A model generated the notes under the pieces. The model had not been told where the DNA came from and did not search any database. It saw nothing but the letters and a program-made list of their open reading frames with translations. Position numbers and translations under genes: made by a program. A stretch of DNA of 7,024 nucleotides. Source: Chloroflexota bacterium. GTDB lineage: Bacteria; Chloroflexota; Limnocylindria; Limnocylindrales; CSP1-4. Positions 1 to 6,269 of the stretch are shown here, one piece after another. Positions within the stretch are counted from its first letter, which is position 1; the number at the start of each line of letters is the position of its first letter. The stretch spans positions 1 to 7,024 of the forward strand of contig JAOUEG010000090.1 in the NCBI GenBank assembly GCA_029858845.1, written 5' to 3'.

Positions 1-527
1 TCTACGCGGACGAGGCCCTCTGGTTGGCGCGTCTTCACCCGCTCCGCACGGTCGCGACGCTCCGCAGCGCCGACGAGCGGCGGCTCCACGGGGCGATCCG
101 CCAGGTGCTGGGCGAAGCGATCGAGCGGCGTGGCTCCTCGATCGACGACTACACCGCTCCCGACGGGGACGGCTCCATGCAGGAGCGCCTGCAGGTCTAC
201 CAGCGAACCGGCGAGCCGTGCCCGCGCTGCGGCCGGCCGGTGCGCCGCATCGTCGTCGGCTCACGCTCGACCCACTTCTGCTCGTGGTGCCAGCGCCTCC
301 CGGCCGTCGACCGTCGCCGAGCCCGGGCGATCCTGCGAACGATGACCGGCAACGCGATCCGCACCCGCGGACGCTGGACCGATCTTCCTGCCGGGGAAGG
401 GAGCGTCGGCCTGACGGCCACGGAGTCGGCGCGCGCAGCCGCAAGGGCGCGGACCGAGCGCACGCGACAGGCCGCGGCGACCAGGAGGGCGGCGGCCCGG
501 GAAGCGGCGGCGGGAGGAGACCGGTGA
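1..527 (+). CDS. mutM: Formamidopyrimidine-DNA glycosylase (Fpg/MutM), C-terminal part, 5' end cut by window
   Basis: Partial gene: the frame is already open at base 1 (first full codon 3-5) and stops with TGA at 525-527. The family removes 8-oxoguanine and other oxidised purines from DNA and nicks the abasic site. The visible part begins inside the helix-two-turn-helix domain with IYADEALW, matching the family's NIYADEALF stretch, and continues with a GSSIDDY...G.MQ..L.VYQR region. A zinc finger follows, C-x2-C-x16-C-x2-C, with Cys codons at 219, 228, 279 and 288, ending in CQ. The conserved Arg/Thr of the finger hairpin (SRSTHFC) is present. The catalytic N-terminal Pro, Glu and Lys lie outside the window. 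After the finger come 77 more residues, which is unusual because Fpg normally ends within a few residues of CQ. That tail holds a GRWTDLPAGEGSVGL patch followed by an Ala/Arg-rich, probably helical, basic end. The true start is upstream; TTG at 24 is an internal Leu codon. Family assignment is firm; Nei-type specificity cannot be excluded without the N-terminus. Confidence 0.93.
   Translation, partial: YADEALWLARLHPLRTVATLRSADERRLHGAIRQVLGEAIERRGSSIDDYTAPDGDGSMQERLQVYQRTGEPCPRCGRPVRRIVVGSRSTHFCSWCQRLPAVDRRRARAILRTMTGNAIRTRGRWTDLPAGEGSVGLTATESARAAARARTERTRQAAATRRAAAREAAAGGDR
513..519 (+). promoter_or_regulatory. Ribosome binding site for the ABC-F gene
   Basis: GGAGGAG lies inside the last codons of mutM, four bases before the GTG at 524. 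It decides the ABC-F start: the reading frame stays open far upstream (to about 218) but only inside mutM, and the conserved ABC-F N-terminus begins directly after this GTG. Confidence 0.75.
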
Positions 528-2587
528 GCATCGTTCGCTTCTCGGGTGTGACCCGGGAGGTTGGCACGTTCGTCATCCTCGACGCGATCGAGGCCGCCGT
601 CGCCCTGGGTGACCGCATCGGCCTGGTCGGTCCGAACGGGGCCGGAAAGACGACCATGCTCCGTCTCGCCGCCGGCCGTGACGAGCCGGACCGAGGGACG
701 GTCCATCGCAAGCGAGGACTGTCGATCGGCCTGCTCGCCCAGGAGGCCCATTTCGACGACGCGTTCATGGCAGCTGCGGACCTTCGGACCGCCGTGCGGA
801 CCGGGGCGGCCCACCTGGACCTGCTGGCCGCCCAGCTCGCGGTCATGGAGCGCGACGGTCGGGTGACCGAGCCGGCCTACGCCGACATCCAGCACCGGTA
901 CGAGGTCCTGGGCGGCTACACGCTGGACCAGCGCGTGGATTCGGCGCTGAGCGGCCTTGGCTTCGCGCGCGATGCGTGGGCGAAGCCGCCGTCGGCCCTG
1001 TCGGGCGGCGAGCAGACTCGCGCAGCCCTCGCCCGTCTGGTCATCGCCGATCCGGATCTGCTGCTCCTGGACGAACCCACGAACCACCTCGATCTCGATG
1101 CCCTCGAGTGGCTCGAGGAACATCTCCGACGGCGAGCCGGCTCCCTCCTGGTCGCATCCCACGACCGAGCCTTCCTGGATGCCACCGTGACGCGCGTCTG
1201 GGAGTTGCGGGATCGACGACTGACCGCATTCCGCGGCGATTACAGCGCCTACCACCGACAGCGGGTGGAGCGCGATGCCCGTGCGGTGCGAGAGACCGAG
1301 ACCCAGGCGGAGGCGATCGCGCGCGAGAAGGAACTCGTCCAGCGTTATCGCAGCCACCGCAAGTTCAGCAAGATGCACGAGCACGAGGCCCGCCTGGAGC
1401 GGCTCGAGGCGGATCGCCGGGAGGCGCCGCGCGCCGGTCGCAAGCTGACCCTGCCACAGTCGTCGCTGGCTGGCGGCGGCCCCTCCCGCTCCGGCGAGAT
1501 CGTGGTCCGGGCGGAGGACCTCAAGATCGGCTACCTGCCCGGCCGAGGGGCCGTAGACGCCGATGGCGTCGCGGCCACCAAGCCCCGGGTCGTCGCCCAC
1601 GCCCCGTTCCTGTCCGCCCAGCGCGGGGATCGGATCGGCATCGTGGGGCCGAACGGGGCCGGGAAGACCACGCTGCTGCGCACGATCGTCGGTGACCTGC
1701 CTCCACTCGACGGGAGGCTGGCCTTCGGCCACAACGTGGGAATCGGGTATCTCGCCCAGCTGCGCGGGGCCGCCCTGCCCGGGACGACGGTGCTCGACGC
1801 ACTGCTCGACACGATCCCGGTGACGCCGGGCGAGGCTCGCAGCTACCTGGCTCGCTTCCTGTTCCGCGCTGACGATGCTTTCAAGGAGGTCAGGTCGCTG
1901 TCCGGCGGCGAGCGTTCCCGTCTGGAGTTGGCGCTCCTTGGGATCCAGCCAGCCAATCTGTTGTTGATGGACGAACCCACGAACCACCTGGACATCCCGG
2001 CGCGCGAGGCGATCGAGACCTTCATGCGTGACTCGCCGGCCACGCTCCTGGTCGTGTCCCACGACCGACGATTGCTGGAGACCGTGTGCGATCGCCTTTG
2101 GGTGGTCGGTGACGGCCAGGCCGTCGTCTTCGATGGCGGGTATCGGGCGTGGCGCCAGGCCGTCGCGGGCGGCTGGACCGTCTCGGCCGCCGTGGCAGAG
2201 CAGGCCCGACGGTCGGCGCCCGGCGGGCGCTCCGTGCCGGTGACGAGGTCGCACCGATCCGGTCCATCGGGCGAAGCCGCCCCGAGGGCAACCTCGAAAG
2301 GGGAGGCAGCAGCTACCGGCCGCTCCGCCGCGGCTGTCTCCACGCGCTCGAAGCCCCGGGCGGCAAAGCTCTCCAAGGACGCCTACCGGCGGCAAAAGGC
2401 GGCTCTGGAGGCGGACCTCACCCGTCTCGGACTCCGCAAGAACCACCTGGAGCTGGCGCTCGGGGACCCGGCCGTGGCGGCCAATTTCGTGGAGCTCCGC
2501 CGAGTCACGAGCGAGCTGGCAGATGTCGACGCGGCGTTGGCCGCGGCCGAGGACGCCTGGCTCGAGATGGAGGAGCGGGCGCCGTGA
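524..2587 (+). CDS. ABC-F family ATPase (Uup/YdiF-like), ribosome-associated
   Basis: A 687-residue soluble protein with two ATP-binding cassettes and no membrane segment, the ABC-F layout. These proteins act on the ribosome near the tRNA exit site: in translation of difficult sequences, ribosome rescue, or in some branches antibiotic resistance. Cassette 1 has Walker A GPNGAGKTT at 36-44, signature LSGGEQ at 159-164, Walker B ending D183-E184 and the switch His at 213 (SHD). Cassette 2 has Walker A at 375-383, LSGGER at 459-464, Asp483-Glu484 and His513. Both Walker B motifs continue as EPTNHLD, typical of ABC-F. The linker at about 245-305 is charged and helical and corresponds to the P-site-tRNA-interaction region. 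No EttA-type arm insertion is evident in cassette 1. Residues 555-612 are low-complexity Ala/Ser/Arg/Gly, followed by a charged helical stretch at 615-685 like the C-terminal coiled coil of Uup. The GTG start overlaps the mutM stop by four bases (GTGA), and the stop likewise overlaps coaE. A resistance role is not supported by anything visible; subfamily is uncertain. Confidence 0.95.
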   Translation: MSIVRFSGVTREVGTFVILDAIEAAVALGDRIGLVGPNGAGKTTMLRLAAGRDEPDRGTVHRKRGLSIGLLAQEAHFDDAFMAAADLRTAVRTGAAHLDLLAAQLAVMERDGRVTEPAYADIQHRYEVLGGYTLDQRVDSALSGLGFARDAWAKPPSALSGGEQTRAALARLVIADPDLLLLDEPTNHLDLDALEWLEEHLRRRAGSLLVASHDRAFLDATVTRVWELRDRRLTAFRGDYSAYHRQRVERDARAVRETETQAEAIAREKELVQRYRSHRKFSKMHEHEARLERLEADRREAPRAGRKLTLPQSSLAGGGPSRSGEIVVRAEDLKIGYLPGRGAVDADGVAATKPRVVAHAPFLSAQRGDRIGIVGPNGAGKTTLLRTIVGDLPPLDGRLAFGHNVGIGYLAQLRGAALPGTTVLDALLDTIPVTPGEARSYLARFLFRADDAFKEVRSLSGGERSRLELALLGIQPANLLLMDEPTNHLDIPAREAIETFMRDSPATLLVVSHDRRLLETVCDRLWVVGDGQAVVFDGGYRAWRQAVAGGWTVSAAVAEQARRSAPGGRSVPVTRSHRSGPSGEAAPRATSKGEAAATGRSAAAVSTRSKPRAAKLSKDAYRRQKAALEADLTRLGLRKNHLELALGDPAVAANFVELRRVTSELADVDAALAAAEDAWLEMEERAP
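2569..2575 (+). promoter_or_regulatory. Ribosome binding site for coaE
   Basis: GGAGGAG lies within the last codons of the ABC-F gene, eight bases before the GTG at 2584, an ideal spacing. It supports GTG 2584 over the in-frame GTG codons at 2590 and 2593. Confidence 0.75.
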
Positions 2588-3222
2588 CCGTGGTGGACCG
2601 CGCCGTCCGCATCGGATTGACCGGGCCCATCGGCTGCGGCAAGTCCACGGTCGCGGGTTGGCTGGCTCGGCGCCGGGACACCGTCGCGATCGACGCCGAC
2701 CAGATCGCCCGCGAGGTCCTGAATCCGGGCACGACCGAGGTCGAGGCGGTCTACCGGCGATTCGGGGAGGCACTCCGTTCACCGAGCGGCACGCTGGACC
2801 GGGCAGCGTTGGGGCGGATCGTGTTCGCGGATCCGGCAGCGTTGCGGGACCTCGAGTCGATCGTCCATCCTGCGGTCCGGCCGCGCATCCTCGACGCGAT
2901 CGCGGCGGCGGAGGCATCCGGCGCGGCGGCCGTCGTGATCGAAGCCATCAAGCTCGTCGAGGGCGGGCTCGCCGACCTGTGCGACGAGATCTGGCTCGTG
3001 ACCTGCGACCCGCGGACCCAGCTCGAGCGCCTGGTCGGTCGCGGCGACGATCCGGCCGATGCGGCGGCGCGCATGGCCGCCCAGGGTGACCTTTCAGACC
3101 GACTTCGTTCCCGTGCCACGAAGGTGATCGAGACGACCGGTCCGGCGGATCCCGTGCGGCACCGGGTCCAGGGGGCGCTCGACGACCTACTGCGTCCAGG
3201 GGGGGCACAGGCGCCCGCCTGA
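2584..3222 (+). CDS. coaE: Dephospho-CoA kinase (CoaE)
   Basis: A 212-residue cytoplasmic kinase that phosphorylates the 3'-hydroxyl of the ribose in dephospho-CoA, using ATP, as the last step of coenzyme A synthesis. Length is normal for the family (about 200). The P-loop GLTGPIGCGKST is at 11-22. The substrate-site DAD motif is D37-D39, followed by IAREV. LDRAALGRIVF at 71-81, the HP pair at 95-96, the TQLERL segment at 145-150, and the lid region with Arg153 and R-M-A-A-Q at 163-167 all fit CoaE. The stretch that is usually PLL-E in the family reads AIKLVE (121-126), so the conserved Pro is missing here; the Glu is kept. The GTG start shares GTGA with the ABC-F stop, and a strong ribosome binding site precedes it. 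It is the last gene of the plus-strand block and is followed after 17 bases by a stem-loop. The identification is firm. Confidence 0.96.
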   Translation: MTVVDRAVRIGLTGPIGCGKSTVAGWLARRRDTVAIDADQIAREVLNPGTTEVEAVYRRFGEALRSPSGTLDRAALGRIVFADPAALRDLESIVHPAVRPRILDAIAAAEASGAAAVVIEAIKLVEGGLADLCDEIWLVTCDPRTQLERLVGRGDDPADAAARMAAQGDLSDRLRSRATKVIETTGPADPVRHRVQGALDDLLRPGGAQAPA

Positions 3223-3239
3223 TCCATACCCCGGACGAC

Positions 3240-3277
3240 GGTTCGCCCGGTCAACCTGTCGGCAGACCGGGCGAACC
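3240..3277. terminator. Perfect 13-bp stem-loop between convergent genes, probable bidirectional terminator
   Basis: GGTTCGCCCGGTC at 3240-3252 is exactly complementary to GACCGGGCGAACC at 3265-3277, with a 12-base loop at 3253-3264. It sits 17 bases after the coaE stop and 70 bases beyond the cpaB stop, between two convergent transcripts, where it could end both. There is no T-run on either side, so it is not a textbook intrinsic terminator. T-poor hairpins at gene ends are common in GC-rich bacteria. Termination is inferred from position and structure. Confidence 0.65.
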
Positions 3278-3347
3278 TGGAGGCGCGCCGGGTCAGCGGC
3301 GCGGAGATGGAAGCAGGGCGTCGGTGCGATCAGGCCGCCGCCCGGCC

Positions 3348-4265
3348 TCAGGGGGCCGGCGAGGGCGCAGCACTCGGCGAGACGGGCGTGCCAGCCGACG
3401 GAGCCGGTGCTTCGACCGGGACGGCCACCGGCGTCGCGACCGGGGTCGGGATCGGACCCTTGACCGGCGGGAAGGCCTCGGGGATCGGCAGGCCGTAGCG
3501 GATGATCACCTGGTTGGTTGTCGTGCCGAGTGCCGATGCATCCACCTGGCGGGTGTCCGCGTCGGGTCGCAGGACCAGGCTGAAGGAGGCGTTGCCCGCC
3601 GCCTGGAGGTGGCTGATCTCCTCGGCCACGTCAAGAGGAGCCTTCAGGATGTAGAAGGTCCCGGACTTGGCGAGGATGACCATGTCCTGGTACGAGAGCT
3701 TCGTGGACTTGTCCGAGTAGTAACCCTCATCGGCGATCCCGGTTGCCGTGGTCACGAGCACGTTCACGCTGGCCGTCACGAAGACGTCGACGGTCTGGTT
3801 GGGCAACAGGAGACCACCGACGGCGCGGTCGTCCGGCACGGTCATGGACACCGCGCGCCAGGTCGGGCTCTCGGGACTGATCGTTTCCTCCGGCCCCAGC
3901 ACGGAGAACTGACCACCCTCCGAGCTCGAGGCGAGCAGGTTGGTCGTGACCATCTGGCCCGCCAGGATCGTCACGGACGGGACGCGGCCGATGACGAGGT
4001 CGGGCGTGGCCACGATCCCCATCGCGTTGGTGGGGTCGATCGGGACGTCGCGCACCATGACGTCGATCTCCTCGATGACCTTGCGCGCCGGGATGTTCTG
4101 GACGGCCACCACGACAGGCACGCGCTGGAGCTCGCCCTGGCCGACCTGCTGCTGGGCCTGGTTGATGAGGAAGAACGCGGCGCCGCCCGCGACGGCCGCG
4201 AGGATCACCCCCGCGATGACGATGTAGCGGCCCCGACGGCTCGGGTCCTTGTATTCCATCTCCAT
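3348..4265 (-). CDS. cpaB: Flp/Tad pilus assembly protein CpaB/RcpC, SAF domain
   Basis: A 305-residue protein of the CpaB/RcpC family, which works outside the cytoplasmic membrane in assembly of Flp (Tad) pili. After a short charged N-terminus (EYKDPSRRGR) there is one membrane segment at about 14-35 that serves as an uncleaved anchor or signal. A SAF-like domain follows at about 49-112 (VPVVVAVQNIPA..., ending with AGQMVTTNLL). The RcpC/CpaB C-terminal domain covers about 135-235, recognisable from RAVSMTVPDDRAVGGLLLP and the NQTVDVFV strand. From about 266 the protein ends in a Pro/Ala/Val/Ser/Thr-rich tail, probably disordered. The ATG at 4265 is preceded by GGAGG (4271-4275) at five bases; a second in-frame ATG two codons on is less well placed. 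It lies 69 bases behind tadG and is the last gene of the minus-strand block, which is notable because cpaB usually stands ahead of tadZ/tadA. Family is firm; the gene symbol follows the Caulobacter name. Confidence 0.92.
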   Translation of the reverse strand: MEMEYKDPSRRGRYIVIAGVILAAVAGGAAFFLINQAQQQVGQGELQRVPVVVAVQNIPARKVIEEIDVMVRDVPIDPTNAMGIVATPDLVIGRVPSVTILAGQMVTTNLLASSSEGGQFSVLGPEETISPESPTWRAVSMTVPDDRAVGGLLLPNQTVDVFVTASVNVLVTTATGIADEGYYSDKSTKLSYQDMVILAKSGTFYILKAPLDVAEEISHLQAAGNASFSLVLRPDADTRQVDASALGTTTNQVIIRYGLPIPEAFPPVKGPIPTPVATPVAVPVEAPAPSAGTPVSPSAAPSPAP

Positions 4266-4270
4266 GGTTG

Positions 4271-4275
4271 CCTCC
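4271..4275 (-). promoter_or_regulatory. cpaB: Ribosome binding site for cpaB
   Basis: GGAGG on the minus strand lies five bases before the ATG at 4265 and selects it over the in-frame ATG at 4259. Together with the 69-base gap from tadG, it shows that cpaB is translated from its own site rather than by overlap coupling. Confidence 0.7.
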
Positions 4276-4334
4276 GGTGTTGCGGGTCGCCGGTCATCCC
4301 GCCGCCCGCTCGTGCGTTGCCGTGCCCGCGTCGG

Positions 4335-6269
4335 CTAGTTCCAGGGCACCAGGCGCGCCACCTGACCGCGGCGCAGCTGGGGATCGTTGAGATCCTGGAT
4401 GGATGGCGTGATGGCGTAGCCGGTCACGACGTTGGAGGTGATCTGGGCGACCCGGAACACGGCATACCCGAGGACATCCACGTAGCCTGAGGACGGGGGC
4501 GACACCTGGGCGCGCAGGGTGATCGGGACCAGGTGCGTCACCGGGAACCCGGCACTGTTGGTCCCCGTGGCGCGGACCACGAATTCGTATTCGTTGGGGG
4601 CCACGCTCCCGCTGTTGATGGACAGCACGACCGTGGCGGACGCGGCGGGTCCCGCGCCCAGGCTCACCGAGCTGGAGGAGAAGGTCACGGCGCCGAGCCC
4701 GGCCGGAAGCGGCCCATCCAGGCTGAGGTTGACGGTGCCGTTGAAGTTGCTGGGGCCGTTCCCCGTCTTCAGCGACAGGGTCCAGGCCACCGTGTCCCCG
4801 GCGTTGAAGGCGTTCTGGCCCTTGGCGCTGCTCATGATCGCGAAATCCCGGATGACGCCGCCGACGTTCAGCGAGATCGGCTCGAAGTGCGTCCGGAGAT
4901 ACGGCGACGAGGTGTGGCCCCTCAGCCAGAGCGTGTAGATCCCGGGAGTCGCGCCGCTCGTCGCGATGTTGGACATGGTGACCGTGGTGCCGACACCGAC
5001 GGACGGCGACACCGGGTTGGGCGTGAACGTGATGGCCGGCACGCTCGTCACCTGGCCGTTGAGGATCGGGTCGTTCGGGTTGCCGGCATCCGGCAGGACG
5101 TCGAGGTCCACCACACCGGCGAAGGCCGAGTTCGCCGACACCTTGAACGTACCGGCGCTCCCGAGTGTCTCCGTCGTCCCGATGGCGATGGCCGAAGGTG
5201 GATCGAGCGCGAAGTCCGGGACCGCGGCCACCTGGCCGGAGTAGACCGCCACCAGGATCTCGTCGCCGACCTTGTAGCGATCATCGAAACGGTCGATGGC
5301 GATACCCGTGCTGTTGCCGCTCATGATGGCGACCTGGCTGTCGTAGCTGTAGGTCGGCCAGGTGGAGGCGGGGAGCAGCGGTCCTGGGTAGCCGGTCGCG
5401 AACCAGGCGGCCTCCTTGGCCTGCAACGTGTTCGGGTCCATCCCGGGCGTCGCGCCGTTGTAGTACTGACGTGACGCGGCGTCCTCGAAATCGCGCACGT
5501 CGAGGGCCACGAAGCCACGGAAATCGGCGCCGTTGCTCGGCTGCGCGCCCAGTCCGAGGATCTCCACGACCGGTCCGTGGTGGGCCGGGTCGTTGTTGAG
5601 ATTGGTCGGGTCGAAGGGCATTCCGGCGGAGGGGGCGCTCCGGAGACTCCCGTCGGTTTCGGTCCCGAGGCAGCTCGTGTCGGCGGTCGCCAGGTAGTCG
5701 ATGAAGTGCGCCGGAGTGGGTGAGCACGGGCTGCTGGCGCCGGCATTCGGCCCGGGCGTGTTGACGAACCGACGCACGGCGATCGGCAGGAGATCGCCGA
5801 CCGTCCGGACGTGGGCCTGGCCGATGACGCGACTCGAGTCAAGGCCCACGGCACGGCCGAAGGTGTAGTCGACGTCGCTGCGGACCGCGACGCGGACGGA
5901 GCCGCCGCTCATCAGGATCCCGCTCTCGAGGTAGAGAGGATCGCCGGCGTGGCCGACCTGGTATTCCGGCGTCCCGGCGACCACGGCGCTACTTCCCGTC
6001 GGACCACCGAGCAGGTTTCGCGTCAGGATGTCGCGGCCCTGCGCCTCGGCTGCGGACGAGGACTCGCCGCGGACGAGGGCGTTGGCGATCGCGAGCGCCC
6101 CGGCGTCGGCGGCGTTCTGAAGGAAGCGGCGCTCGCTGTAGAAGCGCCCGACGTCGAAGGCCAGGCCGGCCGCCGCCATGAGGGCGACCATCGCGAACAC
6201 GACGAGCACGAGCACCTGGCCGCGCGCATCGGTCCGCCCCCCGCGCCGCGATCGACCACGGGACGGCAT
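4335..6269 (-). CDS. tadG: TadG-like Flp pilus-associated protein with two Ig-like modules
   Basis: A 644-residue protein. The N-terminus has an Arg-rich leader (1-16), then GQ and a hydrophobic segment at about 19-38, followed by AFDVGRFYSERRFLQNAADAG, the hallmark of the TadG/putative Flp pilus-assembly N-terminal domain. The rest is predicted to be extracytoplasmic. Residues about 160-350 match nothing I recognise; they hold the only two cysteines (C182, C200), a possible disulfide pair. Residues 352-469 and 475-588 look like two copies of a beta-sandwich Ig-like repeat: each starts with DFA, contains a G-V-x-L strand (VVDLDV; TVNLSL) and ends with an ISLNV/ITLRA strand; the first also has TPGIYTLWLRG. 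A conserved-looking end (GYVDVLGYAVFRV ... ARLVPWN) closes the protein. It is longer than the roughly 300-450 residues common for simple TadG. The start ATG overlaps the tadE stop by one base (TGATG) and lacks a clear ribosome binding site, so translation is probably coupled. Unlike TadE it lacks Glu at +5 after Gly-Gln, so prepilin-type processing is unlikely. Confidence 0.85.
   Translation of the reverse strand: MPSRGRSRRGGRTDARGQVLVLVVFAMVALMAAAGLAFDVGRFYSERRFLQNAADAGALAIANALVRGESSSAAEAQGRDILTRNLLGGPTGSSAVVAGTPEYQVGHAGDPLYLESGILMSGGSVRVAVRSDVDYTFGRAVGLDSSRVIGQAHVRTVGDLLPIAVRRFVNTPGPNAGASSPCSPTPAHFIDYLATADTSCLGTETDGSLRSAPSAGMPFDPTNLNNDPAHHGPVVEILGLGAQPSNGADFRGFVALDVRDFEDAASRQYYNGATPGMDPNTLQAKEAAWFATGYPGPLLPASTWPTYSYDSQVAIMSGNSTGIAIDRFDDRYKVGDEILVAVYSGQVAAVPDFALDPPSAIAIGTTETLGSAGTFKVSANSAFAGVVDLDVLPDAGNPNDPILNGQVTSVPAITFTPNPVSPSVGVGTTVTMSNIATSGATPGIYTLWLRGHTSSPYLRTHFEPISLNVGGVIRDFAIMSSAKGQNAFNAGDTVAWTLSLKTGNGPSNFNGTVNLSLDGPLPAGLGAVTFSSSSVSLGAGPAASATVVLSINSGSVAPNEYEFVVRATGTNSAGFPVTHLVPITLRAQVSPPSSGYVDVLGYAVFRVAQITSNVVTGYAITPSIQDLNDPQLRRGQVARLVPWN
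4506..5216 (-). repeat. Two tandem Ig-like domain repeats within TadG
   Basis: Protein-level duplication inside tadG: module A is coded by 4863-5216 (residues 352-469) and module B by 4506-4847 (475-588). Shared landmarks are the opening DFA(L/I), a hydrophobic G-V-x-L strand, a middle TF strand, and a closing I-x-L strand. The pattern is like the generic DFSL...GxV.L...YTVTV...V.L.V extracellular repeats found in many bacterial surface proteins. Similarity between the two is weak at the residue level and was judged by eye. Confidence 0.55.

Noticed and set aside
218..523. An N-terminal extension of the ABC-F gene upstream of GTG 524
   Set aside because: The frame is open, but it lies within the mutM zinc-finger and tail region, codes for Arg/Pro-rich sequence, and the ribosome binding site and conserved N-terminus both point to 524.
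524..2587. Reading the ABC-F protein as an antibiotic-resistance factor or as part of an ABC transporter
   Set aside because: There is no membrane domain gene, and nothing in the sequence or neighbours points to resistance. Its housekeeping context with mutM and coaE argues for a general translation role.
197..2917. A 906-codon open frame on the minus strand opposite mutM, the ABC-F gene and coaE
   Set aside because: It lies antisense to three firmly identified genes, has an Arg/Pro/Gly-rich low-complexity composition, shows no domain and crosses gene borders. It is a by-product of high GC and codon bias.
3332..3348. Small inverted repeat (AGGCCG / CGGCCT) reaching into the cpaB stop codon
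   Set aside because: Only a 6-bp stem, overlapping the end of the coding region, with no T-run; such repeats arise easily at this GC. The larger hairpin at 3240-3277 is the better terminator candidate.
3324..4490. A 388-codon plus-strand open frame opposite cpaB and the end of tadG
   Set aside because: Rich in His, Asp, Arg and Gly, antisense to CpaB, and runs across the cpaB-tadG gap with no recognisable domain. A shadow frame.
4533..5474. A 313-codon plus-strand open frame opposite tadG
   Set aside because: Antisense to the Ig-like part of TadG with Arg/Gly/His-rich composition and no motif.
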